Positions 31,601 through 40,679 of a DNA stretch of 59,067 bases are shown here, one piece after another. Positions within the stretch are counted from its first letter, which is position 1, and each line of letters begins with the position of its first letter. The notes beneath the pieces were generated by a model, which was not told the DNA's origin, made no database searches, and saw nothing but the letters and a program-made list of their open reading frames with translations. A program made the position numbers and the translations under genes. Source of the DNA: an uncultured bacterium (GTDB lineage Bacteria; Bacteroidota; Ignavibacteria; Kapaibacteriales; UBA4661); contig CALCNX010000104.1 of assembly GCA_937899715.1 (NCBI GenBank), forward strand, positions 1 through 59,067, read 5' to 3'.

Positions 31601-33896
31601 GATTGGTCGGCGCGATGGCGAGAGTGTCTTTGCGCCCTGTGAGCGTGATGGTTTCCAATTCCACACCACTTGTATCGGTGAAAATCATTTGGGCGATACG
31701 GTTGCCGAAGCCGTTCGGCGTGAAGCGGACTTCCAGTTGGCGTTGATAGTTGGAAGTTGTCAGGGTCATCACCTTCATTGTAGAATCAATCGGACTGCCG
31801 TTGATAGAAATCAATGAGAAATCCGAAGCATTCGCACCAGTAATAATAGGAAGTCTTATGGATAGCGGTCCGAGCGATGTATTGGCAACAGGGAGAATAA
31901 TTGAAGTCGGTGTAGTGTTGCACTGTACTGTTGGAAAGGAAGCGTTAGCTACGCGCAGCCTACCACGCGGGAGGATAGTCCACACTGTATCCGACCTATC
32001 CTCCTGGCACGGAATTTGGTCAACGTTTATGCTTGCTATCAATGCCATGCCGTCGTAGTCTGTTTTTGAGTACATATAAGAAGATGATGCTCCATTATTA
32101 ACAAGCACAGGCTGAGAATATAAAGCAGGGCTAAACAATAAAAGCCTCTTTCCATCAGGACTCCATTGAATCGGTATGGTGTGAAATGTCCGTCTGGTCG
32201 GGGCATTGGTTTCATCAGGAAACGGTAAACGAAACGTCTGAAGCAGGCACCCTGTCTTTGCATCCCAAATACCAACAGTATTTGGCAGATTAGCAGAAAA
32301 GATATTTTGCCTTAATGATACAAAATCAGCAACATATCGTCCATCAGGACTCCATGATACACTTGAATTAGATGGTGAAAAATTGGTTTTAAAATCTCCT
32401 ATCAATTCATAATAGGATCCATAGTAACTATACAGGCTAAACTTCCCAAAACCTCTTGGTAGAGTTGATTGTACTGTTCCGGTTTGAATATCTATAGCAA
32501 GTCGTACAGGATTAGGGGGTGTATAAGAATCTATCAAATATTTTTGACTATCAGGACTCCATGTTCCATCATTTTCATTGACATCGGATGTATTAACATT
32601 TTGGACAACCTGACTGGTATGCGAATTGATAAAAAGAAAAGAGAATAATCTGGGGGATTCGCGTACTTGGGGGAATACAAGCAAAGAATCATTTGGTGAC
32701 CACGACTTGATATTATCATAACCTACATCACGAGAATTATGCGTTCGTACCAGTCGAGGAATATTGCCAATAATCTGTAAAAGCGAATTATCACGCGTAC
32801 TGCGAATGGTTATTAAACCGGGAGTACAAGTACTATCATACCCATACGAAAGCCGACGCTCACCATCATTGCTAACACTACCCATTCCCCAGTCCGGCCA
32901 ATATTCCGAACAATTTTTTCCAGACCAAACAACCATTCCCGTTTGAAAAGGTGTGCTGGTGAGCAGCCCCGTACTTGCACTTAATCGCATCATCACTGCT
33001 CGCATGGTATCAAGAGTGCCATTAGGGTCTGATTGGTTAAAAAAATGATATTTGACCATAGCAAGAATTTCTTGTCCTGCTCCTGTCCATTGGATGCTCG
33101 CAATACGTGTACGGTCGCCCTGCGACGGCACGGTAATACTTCTGACCAACGCTCCTGTTTGGGCATTATAAATACCAAATGCTGAGTCGGTAATTTGAGC
33201 AAGAAATGTCTTATTATCAGGATGCCAACAGGACAGTGTATTTGTTCCACAGCCGTAATCACCAACCTGCCCCCACCACCACCAAGAATACAAACGAGGA
33301 TGAGCAATTGCATTCGATACGTAGGGAGGCAGATTGTATAGCACAGCGCCTGTTCTACCATCACGTACTTGTCTATTTAACTGTTTCCAACCATAGAATG
33401 CGGAACCAAGCACCATCGGATCTGACCACGACAAAATAAGAACTTTTGTACCGTCAGGGCTAAATTTAACTATATCTGATGCTGAATATTGAGAGCCGTT
33501 TGAAGAAAACCGCTCTACCTGAAACTGCACGAGTGACCGCCCAACCCCTTCGGTGGAATCCGCCGGTAGTCCCGTCGCAAGAATCAAGCACGAATCGCTT
33601 GGCTCGTTTGGTATAGGCTTCCAAAGATATGAGCCGCCAAACGCTTTGTCGGTAATACGCTCCCATGACTTTCCGCCATTAGTGCTATACTCAAGCCGCA
33701 CCGAACGGGCAGAGTCTATACCCGTCCACTTGATAGTGTACTCGGAGCCGGATTGCAGGCGCTCTTTACCATTTGGCTGAAGAAGCCGTAATTGCTGACT
33801 TGCGGGTAAGGTCTGACCAAAGGAAATAACGACAAAAACCGTCAGTTCGGCAAGGCAGCATACGAAGAGTAACCAGAGTGAGCGAACAGATTTCAT
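28659..33896 (-). CDS. Giant PD40/WD40-ASH T9SS protein, copy A
   Basis: 1745 residues. A signal peptide (MKSVRSLWLLFVCCLAELTVFVVISFGQ) is followed by a Ser/Thr-rich Kre9-like Ig domain (LLQPNGKERLQSGSEYTIKW, 37-125), a WD40/PD40-like propeller (FSPDGTKV, WSPDGRYV, WSPDGKRL blades, about 140-640), and eight ASH/choice-of-anchor-D domains to about 1510. The ASH domains alternate between a type with a Cys near its first strand (VQC, LVC, LSC, LLC) and a type without, joined by GRKD-like linkers. A cohesin-like domain and a T9SS sorting domain (IAPNPSAEDVSVRLRL...ASGVYALEIRAG) close the protein. Residues about 954-1545 are encoded by DNA with no visible difference from the gene at 42944-48256. 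The upstream neighbour is the 757-codon OmpA-type gene, 76 nt away. Exported to the cell surface by inference; ligand unknown. Confidence 0.88.
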   Translation of the reverse strand: MKSVRSLWLLFVCCLAELTVFVVISFGQTLPASQQLRLLQPNGKERLQSGSEYTIKWTGIDSARSVRLEYSTNGGKSWERITDKAFGGSYLWKPIPNEPSDSCLILATGLPADSTEGVGRSLVQFQVERFSSNGSQYSASDIVKFSPDGTKVLILSWSDPMVLGSAFYGWKQLNRQVRDGRTGAVLYNLPPYVSNAIAHPRLYSWWWWGQVGDYGCGTNTLSCWHPDNKTFLAQITDSAFGIYNAQTGALVRSITVPSQGDRTRIASIQWTGAGQEILAMVKYHFFNQSDPNGTLDTMRAVMMRLSASTGLLTSTPFQTGMVVWSGKNCSEYWPDWGMGSVSNDGERRLSYGYDSTCTPGLITIRSTRDNSLLQIIGNIPRLVRTHNSRDVGYDNIKSWSPNDSLLVFPQVRESPRLFSFLFINSHTSQVVQNVNTSDVNENDGTWSPDSQKYLIDSYTPPNPVRLAIDIQTGTVQSTLPRGFGKFSLYSYYGSYYELIGDFKTNFSPSNSSVSWSPDGRYVADFVSLRQNIFSANLPNTVGIWDAKTGCLLQTFRLPFPDETNAPTRRTFHTIPIQWSPDGKRLLLFSPALYSQPVLVNNGASSSYMYSKTDYDGMALIASINVDQIPCQEDRSDTVWTILPRGRLRVANASFPTVQCNTTPTSIILPVANTSLGPLSIRLPIITGANASDFSLISINGSPIDSTMKVMTLTTSNYQRQLEVRFTPNGFGNRIAQMIFTDTSGVELETITLTGRKDTLAIAPTNLRLSFARALQNSTTSASVSFRNLSTVPLYWDGQMFSQTPPLQTSGQMSGQQFQSAAGSFRVDSIAPGMVAPGDSGRVYVTFLRTDKEGIFTDSSTVLRCGVGASQLLVTAEIVPNTPRMEVDSLLDFGHLVCETSSSATLRVRNTGGKLLRIFNVGILNDMFQTSITKRDIVIQPFEFLDIPLTFTPSVGGLTESAVVLNSDDPKDSFRSIRLRGRKTLFQYEWQPPTLDFGNVSFGASRARTVTFVNQGTEPYRWTLPRTLTDDYIIERVEPNPVPQGTSATVTVRFLGRREAMPVVARLDVPMNDACKTTTRFDLTARVLNPQPHIVIADTVRLAALSCASETRSTITISNDGDADLRIDAFAVEGVNKFDFPKDSIRLGATTLKPQGTTQLDFLFQALDTGARTATLVLKTNDTATARNGEIRVVLVGRKDSVGFVLNRQPRSLTTVDENTPLYDTLTIRNTGTVPLAWTNTANPQASLPFRIDTAFTIERIEPVITPPQGSSNVVVRFRGGVAGFLAERQILLQGSSTLAPVCSRPLALTVVGEVRKEPRLAQVADVSSRLLCENTTTLTIRLASVGTDDVLIQSVDLVENPSSVFSNIQKPSRIAARTGRDSIVITARTAQTGLFTAKVRILSNAANLPVDTVLVAVRKDSSGLQAIPSAFDFGGFAANTSVSRTVSIVNTGTIAQGFGLPLRAGVFVVDSLGINPLPGNSQTQARVRFAGGTGGVERDTLRVADSCGRVLMLPLQARVISGVVALPDTVALASNEESELPILLANRKGVERGMEAEVRVKIGNATLVEVLSPLASGVERKQDSLWLTYRMMIPSEDSKDALVRLRVRGLLGNATTTTVRVDSAVVGGVVLSTPSYAATTHYRVLGLNFAGGGVRLLYVPRVQVIAIAPNPSAEDVSVRLRLKEATSMVVQVVDMLGHRCLLFEGDVREGEQALRLKTSDLASGVYALEIRAGSETITTMMTVFH
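29265..31037 (-). repeat. 1,773-bp identical tract, copy A (gene-conversion candidate)
   Basis: I see no base difference between this segment and 43538-45310; the offset is a constant 14,273 nt with no insertion or deletion. I compared the two ends base by base and found all overlapping translations in every frame the same in between. The first differing bases are 29264/43537 (C versus T) on one side and 31038/45311 (T versus C) on the other. Beyond them the genes differ often, including at silent positions. Direct orientation. Confidence 0.9.
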
Positions 33897-33972
33897 ACGG
33901 TAGCAACCAAAAAGGTAAAAAGAGGGACGAGTTGCAGCAGAACCATCATCCTTTTGTGTGAGAATTTGGGGT

Positions 33973-36246
33973 TCATTGATTCAGTGGCGTTTCCACTGTC
34001 ACGCGCACCGTGCGGCAGTAGAAGCGCCCTTCGGGAATAGCGTTGTCAAAGAGCAACTCGTCTTTGCCCACACCGCGCACTACTACTTGCTCAGACGGAT
34101 TCTCCTCGCCTGTGATAGTGTGAGCGATTTGCTTGGCACGTTCCAGCGAGAGTTTGCGGTCATATTCCGCCGTCCCGGTGCGGTCGGTATAGCCCACGAC
34201 GGCAAGGTCGGAATACGGCTTGATGTGGGCTTTGATAAAGTCTATGGTGACTTGTTGCACCTCACTTGCTCGGCTTTCGTTGAACTCAAAAAGCATCATG
34301 CTAAATTCCTCAAACTCCTTGTCTTTCCTTCTCTCGCGGCGTTTTTTCTGCACGGTAATTTGCTTAATGGGTAAAGAAACCGCTTCCGACTGGACAATAT
34401 TTCCTTCGGCATCGGAGAGTTCGGGATTGATAATAAATGGCTCGGTCAGCAGCGCCAAATCTCGCCCTTGCATCCGTGCTTCTTTTGCAAAATCCCAATC
34501 AAGCGTTGGCGGCGGCGCACCGGCACTGTCGAACGTCCGCACGGTATCGCCTTTGTGCGTGATGGTGAGCCGCCACGACCGAATTTCACGCTCCGTCTCG
34601 GTTTGCGTCAGTATTCGCGCTGTCGGCGGCGATGCCGTTCGTACGGTATCTGCCACGATGAGCCATTCCAAGAGTTCCGGTGCCGAAGCACTTATCTCCA
34701 CGCGACGATTTTCCTCGCTTTTGTCTGCTTCGCTCGAAGGCAGCGAGGGCTTTTCGGAAAGATTACGCGCTTTGGTGCTAATCCTCTCCGGCGCAATGCT
34801 CCACACATCGCACAAATACTGCTTTACCGCCTTTGCTCGTGCCTCCGACAGGGCAAGATTGCCTTTTTCAACGCCAACATTTGCATTGCAGCCCGTAAGC
34901 GTCAGTGTGGACTCGGTAAGCCGTTTCATGCGCTCTCCCAGCACGTTCAAGATGTTGTGATAGAGTGCAAGGGCTTCGCCTTTTCGCAAACGAGTTGCTT
35001 GGAATGAGGCGGCTTCTTCGCGCGTGAGTCGCACGTAGCGGGGTGGTATTTCGGCAGAACGCTCGGCAAAAAATATATAATTCAAAAGCGGAAAATACTT
35101 TTGCCCAATAATTTCCTCGATGCGGATTTCGGGAAGCGCTGTTTCTTTCCCATTCGCTTGCACACCAAGCGCCGCAATGGAAAAGTTCATGGCGGGCTTG
35201 CGTAGCACAATCTTCGTCGTGATGAGCGTATCGGTGCGGCGTTGCAGCGATTTTATCGTCCGAAGATTTCCCGACCACACCGTATCGCTACCTCTGCCGA
35301 CATTGCCGATAACGAGACTATCGGGAAGGCTTGCCATTACAAGGCTTTCACGGGTTTTCATAACGCGCACAGTGTCTATCCATTCATAGTGTTCGCGGCG
35401 TTCGGTTTGGCGTGGAAACTCGTATTTGACAGCTATTCCGGCACGAATTTGTGCCATATTCCAAAAATTTCCCGATGAAAAGCCGTCCAGAACAGGATTA
35501 ATGCCAAGCACCCCGACTATCTCCGGCACAAACAGCATGCGCCCTGCAATACCTTCCGCGCCAAGCGGCACAGGCAATTCGTAGGCAAGACCCCCAAGCG
35601 CAGAAAGCAGAAAGCCCGCAAGCGGTAAGTCGCCGGAAATACTGGATGCTTTGAGCTGTACCGGACCGGGATCGCCCCGCTTATCATACACGGAGGTTTG
35701 TACAAAAGCGCGTCCTTCCAATGGCACTGCGCCTGCAAGCCCCAACGAAACCAGAATGTTTGGCAGAGGCTTCCATAGTGCAGTCGCTTCGGCGCTTGCA
35801 GTAGAAAGCGCAAAAGAAAGGGTATGTTCCAGAGTTGGGTAATACTCTTTCTGTGCATCATTTGGGTCTAAAGTAAGAGCACGTTGTGTGGCACGGAGTG
35901 TGCCGCCGTGCGAAGCAATCATCCCCCTAAGACCAAGCATGAAGGATTCATCAAGGGGTATTTCCAGAAGTGCACCCAGCGTGAGACTTGCAGTGAAGCC
36001 ACTTCTGAAGGATACATCGCTTGGCAATTCCGGTGCTGGTGTGTACGTCAAAAAGGTTGTTTTGTAGCCCGGAATGGTCGTAAAATTCGGCACATGAAGC
36101 GTGAAATCAGCGCCACCGACCACACCAACGCGCACAGTAGGCGGAATGGCAGGATTAACCGCCACACTGCTCTGCAAGAGTGTTTGTGCGGGCAAAAGCC
36201 CAAGTGCGTACAGGCTGGTAATGAGAAAAAGACTTGCAAAACGCAT
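33973..36246 (-). CDS. Outer-membrane protein with two OmpA-like domains
   Basis: 757 residues from the ATG at 36246, which gives a signal peptide (MRFASLFLITSLYALGLLPAQ); the frame upstream of it is not plausible. Residues about 30-310 look like an outer-membrane beta-barrel (alternating aromatic/Gly strands, VGVVGGADFTLHV, GLRGMIASHGG). A first OmpA-like domain lies near 430-560 (LTLTGCNANVGV, LALSEARAKAVKQYL, SEENRRVEI). A second forms the C-terminus (MMLFEFNESRAS, VVGYTDRTGTAEYDRKLSLERA, PEGRFYCRTVRV) and keeps the Asp and Arg positions used for meso-diaminopimelate binding. It should therefore tie the outer membrane to peptidoglycan. It is 125 nt downstream of the VWA-propeller gene and 76 nt upstream of giant copy A. 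The family is clear; an anchoring or cargo-partner role is inferred. Confidence 0.85.
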   Translation of the reverse strand: MRFASLFLITSLYALGLLPAQTLLQSSVAVNPAIPPTVRVGVVGGADFTLHVPNFTTIPGYKTTFLTYTPAPELPSDVSFRSGFTASLTLGALLEIPLDESFMLGLRGMIASHGGTLRATQRALTLDPNDAQKEYYPTLEHTLSFALSTASAEATALWKPLPNILVSLGLAGAVPLEGRAFVQTSVYDKRGDPGPVQLKASSISGDLPLAGFLLSALGGLAYELPVPLGAEGIAGRMLFVPEIVGVLGINPVLDGFSSGNFWNMAQIRAGIAVKYEFPRQTERREHYEWIDTVRVMKTRESLVMASLPDSLVIGNVGRGSDTVWSGNLRTIKSLQRRTDTLITTKIVLRKPAMNFSIAALGVQANGKETALPEIRIEEIIGQKYFPLLNYIFFAERSAEIPPRYVRLTREEAASFQATRLRKGEALALYHNILNVLGERMKRLTESTLTLTGCNANVGVEKGNLALSEARAKAVKQYLCDVWSIAPERISTKARNLSEKPSLPSSEADKSEENRRVEISASAPELLEWLIVADTVRTASPPTARILTQTETEREIRSWRLTITHKGDTVRTFDSAGAPPPTLDWDFAKEARMQGRDLALLTEPFIINPELSDAEGNIVQSEAVSLPIKQITVQKKRRERRKDKEFEEFSMMLFEFNESRASEVQQVTIDFIKAHIKPYSDLAVVGYTDRTGTAEYDRKLSLERAKQIAHTITGEENPSEQVVVRGVGKDELLFDNAIPEGRFYCRTVRVTVETPLNQ

Positions 36247-36318
36247 AAAATCTTGATAGTATTTGAGCACCGTTGATTTGATACAGTTGCGTAATGACTT
36301 ATGTATTCCAGTAAACAC

Positions 36319-36352
36319 CAATCCCAGTAATCCCTAAAATCCCAACAAATCC
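36319..36352. repeat. Short AATCCC tandem array
   Basis: AATCCC occurs at 36319, 36328, 36337 and 36347, that is with steps of 9, 9 and 10 nt (GGGATT on the minus strand). It lies between the double-OmpA gene and the VWA-propeller gene. Phased short motifs like this can be protein-binding sites or a decayed dispersed repeat; nothing else supports a regulator. Confidence 0.5.
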
Positions 36353-36371
36353 CAGTCAGGATTCCACTCCC

Positions 36372-39300
36372 TTACGGCATCACCACCACACGCCGCACCA
36401 CCACCACCTCACCCGCCTGCAAGCGAATATGATACACGCCTGCCGCCCAATCTGCCGTCGAAACCGAAAGGTCGCCATCTGCCGACACAGTAAATACCGC
36501 CGCTACCGTTCCTAGCGCATTGAGAATCGAAATTGTTGCGGCTTGTTTCGTTTCGTAGCGTACCGTGAAGCCGCCCAATGCAGGATTGGGGCTGATGTCG
36601 AGAATACGTGCCGTCGCTTGCTCTTCCCCTTCAGCGCCAAACGAAATTCCAGCACCAAACGAAGTTCCAGCACCAAACGTCGCCGGAGGTGCATCTACCA
36701 AGCGGAACTCACCGTTTTGCGGGGTAAGCGTGATGGCGGGATTTGCCGCAAGCAAGCTGAAGGTGAGCGGTGTGGTCTGCTGCACGGCAAGCGCAGCGCG
36801 GAAGGTGAGCGTACTGAGCGGAATGTTTTCGTCCAGCGAGCCGACCGTGAGCGAAAGCGGAATAAAGCGCTGCGAACCACTCACACTGCCCGTGGGCGTA
36901 GGCGGCATGGGACGCAAAAGCGCGTAGTGATACCCAAGCGTCGCAGAAATTGTTGTGCCAAGCGGTATAGGTCCCGTGCGGTTTCTGAGGTAAAGGGGCA
37001 TTTGCACTGTCCCGCCCACTCGCGCCGTGAGCACGGGCGCTTGCAGCGTAGCTGTGCGGATAACAGGCGGTTCGGTGCCATTTCCTTGAATGGTCGCCGT
37101 GAGCGTTTGCGTTTCTGCGCCAATCACCATTTGTGCTGTGCGCGGTCCCGCGTCGGAAGGACGAAAGCGAAACGTGAGCGCGACCGTACTATTTGCCAAA
37201 ATCCTGAGGGGAAGCGCTGTTTGGCACGAGAAATCCTGCGCCTCAGACAAACGCTGGGCGTTGTCAAAGCGGACGGCATCCAGCGAAACGGCTTGGGCAT
37301 TGGGATTGGTGATGAATGCTTGCACGGTGGAATCTTTGAACGAGCTGACAACAACCGAACCCATATCAATCAATGGTCGCACCGTGAGCGGCAGTAGTAC
37401 GCCTTCGCCAAAGAGGTTCAGCGTGAGCGGCGTAAATGAGCCGGACGCACCTTGCGATGCGCCCTGCACAGCGTAACGGAACTGCACTTGCCCGCTTGTT
37501 CGCCCAAGCCGCGTGGGAGCAAAGCGCAGCGTTATAGCGGCAGAATCGCCCGGACGCAGCATGAATGCGTTTGCAATACCACTAGCGCCCACCGCACCAA
37601 AACTTCGCACCGAAAACTGCACGGAATCGGGCAACCCCAGACGTGGCGCGGAGAGTGTAAGCGGTGCCGTGCCGATATTACGCAGGATGGTAGTGAAAAT
37701 CGTATCTTTTGCCGTGCCAACCAGAACTCGCCCGAAATCCAGCAACCGTGCGCTTTGCGTGAGACTTGGCTGTATGCCCGTGCCTTGTATCGCCGTCCGC
37801 ACGGTTTGGCTTTGGGTAACAAGAACGATAGTTGCTGTGCGCAAGCCCGCAGCGCGTGGACTGAAACGGAACTCCACTGCTTGCGATGCTCCCGGCGCGA
37901 CCGTAAAGGGCGGCATACCAGAGACCAGCGAAAACTCACCTGCCTGTGCGCCCTCGAAGCGGATGCTGTCCACCCGCACAGGGTATGGCGTGGAGTTCAC
38001 TACAAACGCCTGCACGACCGAATCTTTCTGCGCCCCGACAAGCGCCGCACCCATGTCTATCAGCGTGGTGCTGTTCGTGGAAACGACAAGTTGCGGCGCG
38101 ACAATAGACCAGACGGAAGCGGAAATGGAGGTTTGAGCGTAGCTATCAAATGTAATAATCTTTGCAGTGTGCTTAGTCCCGTTTGTATAGTAGAATGCAC
38201 CTCCAAGGGCTATTTGACTCATATCTGGACTATACGAGACGCAATAAACAGTATTTACGTTTGTAACAGTAGAGAATTGGTATTTTTTGATTATTTTTCC
38301 TGTAAATGAATCAATTATGTATGCTCCACGCCCTGTTGCAAGCAGAACTTGTTTCCCATCTTTCGAGAAAAAGCCTTTTGAACATGAAATATCAGTGATT
38401 GTCGCATCTATTTTACAAATTAGACTACCCGTTTGGGCATCTAAAATTTCAGCATTATCACCTGCCGCAATTATTTTAGTACCATCTGGACTCATTGAAG
38501 CATAGAAGAGAACTTTTTGATTAGGGCTTTGGAATGTGCGTATTTCCTGACCAGATTTAGTATCCCAAATTTTTACAGATCCATTATTGTGTGCACTAAT
38601 AATTAAATCTCCACCCTCATTAAAAAGTGCACTATACAAAGGTATTGTCTTTATTCGACGTATTTCTTGTAATGTATTTGGATTAAGTAATACTATAGTA
38701 GTACCCAGTATTGTTAAAAGATACTGATTATCCGAGCTATAAAATATAGTTCCAGAGTAGGAACCTGGATTGATTGCAATTCTTTTAAATGTTACAGCAT
38801 CTAATATTTCAATGCCATTTGGTTCTGAGATAGTGGCTATTTGATTACCAGCTGGGTTGTATACTGCGGAGTATGCAAAATTACCGTTAGGGCGAATTGT
38901 TTGAATTTCTTTACCATTAACGGTATTCCACACTTTAAAAATTGCCTCGAAATTTCCCGTTGTTATGAGACGGGTACCATCATTATTAAAAAAACAGTCA
39001 GAGATATTGCTGGTATGTCCCTCAAGTGAAAGAATTTTCTCTCCCAAACTATTCCCCATCACCCGCATCAAACACTTCTCACTCGGCGTATTCGGAACAT
39101 ACCGCCACGCATAGCGCAGTCCTGTTGCGGTGTCGGTGATAGTGCGCCACGTTCTGCCGCTGTCTATGCTGTATTGCAGGCGCACGGTGTCGGTGGGCAG
39201 CACTCCTTCCCACGTGATGACGGTATCCGCGCCCGCAAGAAAGGTTTCGCCGCCGTTGGGAGAAGTGATACGCAGCGTGGGCTGTGTGACAGGCACAGGC

Positions 39301-40547
39301 GGGAAGCCACCCGCAGCATAGAGCAGTGCGGAACAGGAATTAGTCTTTACCTCGAACCGTGCAAAGGTGAGCGAGGAATCACGCGGCTGAAAGCGCAAGG
39401 TGACTTGTCGGCTTTCTCCCGCTTGCAGCGTAAAACTACTCGGCGTTACCGTAAAAGCAGTATTGGTAAAAGCAGCATTGGTACCGGTGTTGAGGATATT
39501 CGTCACGGTGAATGCTGCATTTTCGGCACGAATGGTAATGACGGTATCGCGCACCGAGCCGGGCGGCACACCATAGAACCGCACCGAAAAAGGAGTAACG
39601 CTAAGACGCGCCACCGCTTGCTGTGGCACATCGTAGTCGGCAGAAACGGCAAGCGAATCCGGCGCAGTGCGGAGGCGAGCCGTGATGCTGCCTGTGCGGG
39701 TATCGCATACCGCCTCTCCGCGCCACGTGAACTCACACGGCGTGCGCCCCTGCGCAAGCTGCACGATTGCTTGATAGACCTGCGTGATGCGGAGAAAATC
39801 GTTCACATTCTCGAAGCACACGCCGCCTGTGCGTTTGGCGATGTTCTTGATAAACGGCGGTGCGGGCAGCCCGACAGCAACGCAATAAATCTCGACTTTG
39901 TTTTGCAGCGCCGCGCTCACGACCGCATTTTCGTCGCCGTCGCTGAGTCCGTCGGTCAGAAAGACCACCACGCGCTTGTTGCGTCCATTGCGGGCAATCG
40001 GGATACTGCCAGTGGGTTCGGTGAGCAGACCGTTCATATAGCTTGTGCCGCCGCCCGCTTGGAAAGCATTGATAGCCCCCAAAAGCGCAACGCTGCTTGC
40101 GGTGAAGTCTTGATTGATGTAGCTTTCGTGGTTAAAACTGGAAACGGCTGCTTCCGACGGCGGCAGAGCCAGCGCCCGCACGAAAGCGGATGAGGCTTGC
40201 TGCGCGAGTTGGAGATTGGAGTATTTACCGCGCCCGCCTGCCATCGAACCCGAAATATCGAGCGTCAGCACGGCGGAAATAGGTTGCAGCCCCATTGGCG
40301 GCGGACACGTAACGCCCGTAATGGTGCGGCTTGCGCCATTTTCCGTAAGAACAATATCTTGCGGAGAAATGACGTTCTGAATAGGTTTGCCGTCCGCACC
40401 AAAGGCAAAAAATCGTGCTTTCATGGTGGGAAACGCCGAAGCGTCCACATCGAACACGGAAAGTGTTTGCGCGGAAACTGAAAGGGAAGCAAGAATATAT
40501 GCGGCTATGAGAGCGCACGTAGGGCGAAACATGAACGAGAAGAGCAT
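36372..40547 (-). CDS. VWA-WD40-ASH T9SS surface protein
   Basis: 1391 residues. Start taken at the ATG at 40547 (signal peptide MLFSFMFRPTCALIAAYILA... ending SVSAQ); the ATG at 40532 is an equal alternative. Domains in order: von Willebrand factor A (about 88-270) with the MIDAS motif DISGSM and the later Thr/Asp positions (FLTDGLSDGD); an ASH domain (VTPFSVRFYGVPPGSVRDTV); a Kre9-like Ig domain (ITSPNGGETFLAGADTVITW); a WD40 propeller (about 499-805; LEGHTSNISDCFFNNDGTRL); three or four ASH domains; a cohesin-like domain; and a T9SS sorting domain (ISPNPALGGFTVRYET...AAGVYHIRLQAG). The propeller-coding DNA (about 38130-39050) is strikingly AT-rich compared with both flanks. VWA suggests metal-dependent protein binding at the surface. 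Located between two double-OmpA genes on the same strand. Confidence 0.88.
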   Translation of the reverse strand: MLFSFMFRPTCALIAAYILASLSVSAQTLSVFDVDASAFPTMKARFFAFGADGKPIQNVISPQDIVLTENGASRTITGVTCPPPMGLQPISAVLTLDISGSMAGGRGKYSNLQLAQQASSAFVRALALPPSEAAVSSFNHESYINQDFTASSVALLGAINAFQAGGGTSYMNGLLTEPTGSIPIARNGRNKRVVVFLTDGLSDGDENAVVSAALQNKVEIYCVAVGLPAPPFIKNIAKRTGGVCFENVNDFLRITQVYQAIVQLAQGRTPCEFTWRGEAVCDTRTGSITARLRTAPDSLAVSADYDVPQQAVARLSVTPFSVRFYGVPPGSVRDTVITIRAENAAFTVTNILNTGTNAAFTNTAFTVTPSSFTLQAGESRQVTLRFQPRDSSLTFARFEVKTNSCSALLYAAGGFPPVPVTQPTLRITSPNGGETFLAGADTVITWEGVLPTDTVRLQYSIDSGRTWRTITDTATGLRYAWRYVPNTPSEKCLMRVMGNSLGEKILSLEGHTSNISDCFFNNDGTRLITTGNFEAIFKVWNTVNGKEIQTIRPNGNFAYSAVYNPAGNQIATISEPNGIEILDAVTFKRIAINPGSYSGTIFYSSDNQYLLTILGTTIVLLNPNTLQEIRRIKTIPLYSALFNEGGDLIISAHNNGSVKIWDTKSGQEIRTFQSPNQKVLFYASMSPDGTKIIAAGDNAEILDAQTGSLICKIDATITDISCSKGFFSKDGKQVLLATGRGAYIIDSFTGKIIKKYQFSTVTNVNTVYCVSYSPDMSQIALGGAFYYTNGTKHTAKIITFDSYAQTSISASVWSIVAPQLVVSTNSTTLIDMGAALVGAQKDSVVQAFVVNSTPYPVRVDSIRFEGAQAGEFSLVSGMPPFTVAPGASQAVEFRFSPRAAGLRTATIVLVTQSQTVRTAIQGTGIQPSLTQSARLLDFGRVLVGTAKDTIFTTILRNIGTAPLTLSAPRLGLPDSVQFSVRSFGAVGASGIANAFMLRPGDSAAITLRFAPTRLGRTSGQVQFRYAVQGASQGASGSFTPLTLNLFGEGVLLPLTVRPLIDMGSVVVSSFKDSTVQAFITNPNAQAVSLDAVRFDNAQRLSEAQDFSCQTALPLRILANSTVALTFRFRPSDAGPRTAQMVIGAETQTLTATIQGNGTEPPVIRTATLQAPVLTARVGGTVQMPLYLRNRTGPIPLGTTISATLGYHYALLRPMPPTPTGSVSGSQRFIPLSLTVGSLDENIPLSTLTFRAALAVQQTTPLTFSLLAANPAITLTPQNGEFRLVDAPPATFGAGTSFGAGISFGAEGEEQATARILDISPNPALGGFTVRYETKQAATISILNALGTVAAVFTVSADGDLSVSTADWAAGVYHIRLQAGEVVVVRRVVVMP

Positions 40548-40608
40548 AGAGAATTTCCCGATAAAAAAACGTACATTCAAGAGAGTGCATCTACTCTGCA
40601 CTATAAGG

Positions 40609-40616
40609 CAAATATA
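40609..40616 (-). promoter_or_regulatory. Possible Bacteroidota-type -7 element
   Basis: On the minus strand the sequence reads TATATTTG, an exact fit to TAnnTTTG, 61 nt before the chosen start of the VWA-propeller gene. No clear -33 TTTG/TTG element is seen at the proper distance, so this is only a candidate. If real, the VWA gene has its own promoter inside the five-gene array. Confidence 0.3.
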
Positions 40617-40679
40617 CTCAAGAAATTTGGAAAAGAGTAGCGTTAAAAGTAAGGGAAGTATTTATAGGGCGACCTAACC

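Noticed and set aside
39174..40193. Plus-strand open frame of 339 codons opposite the VWA domain
   Set aside because: The minus strand carries an intact MIDAS motif and VWA fold; the plus-strand translation has no recognisable domain.
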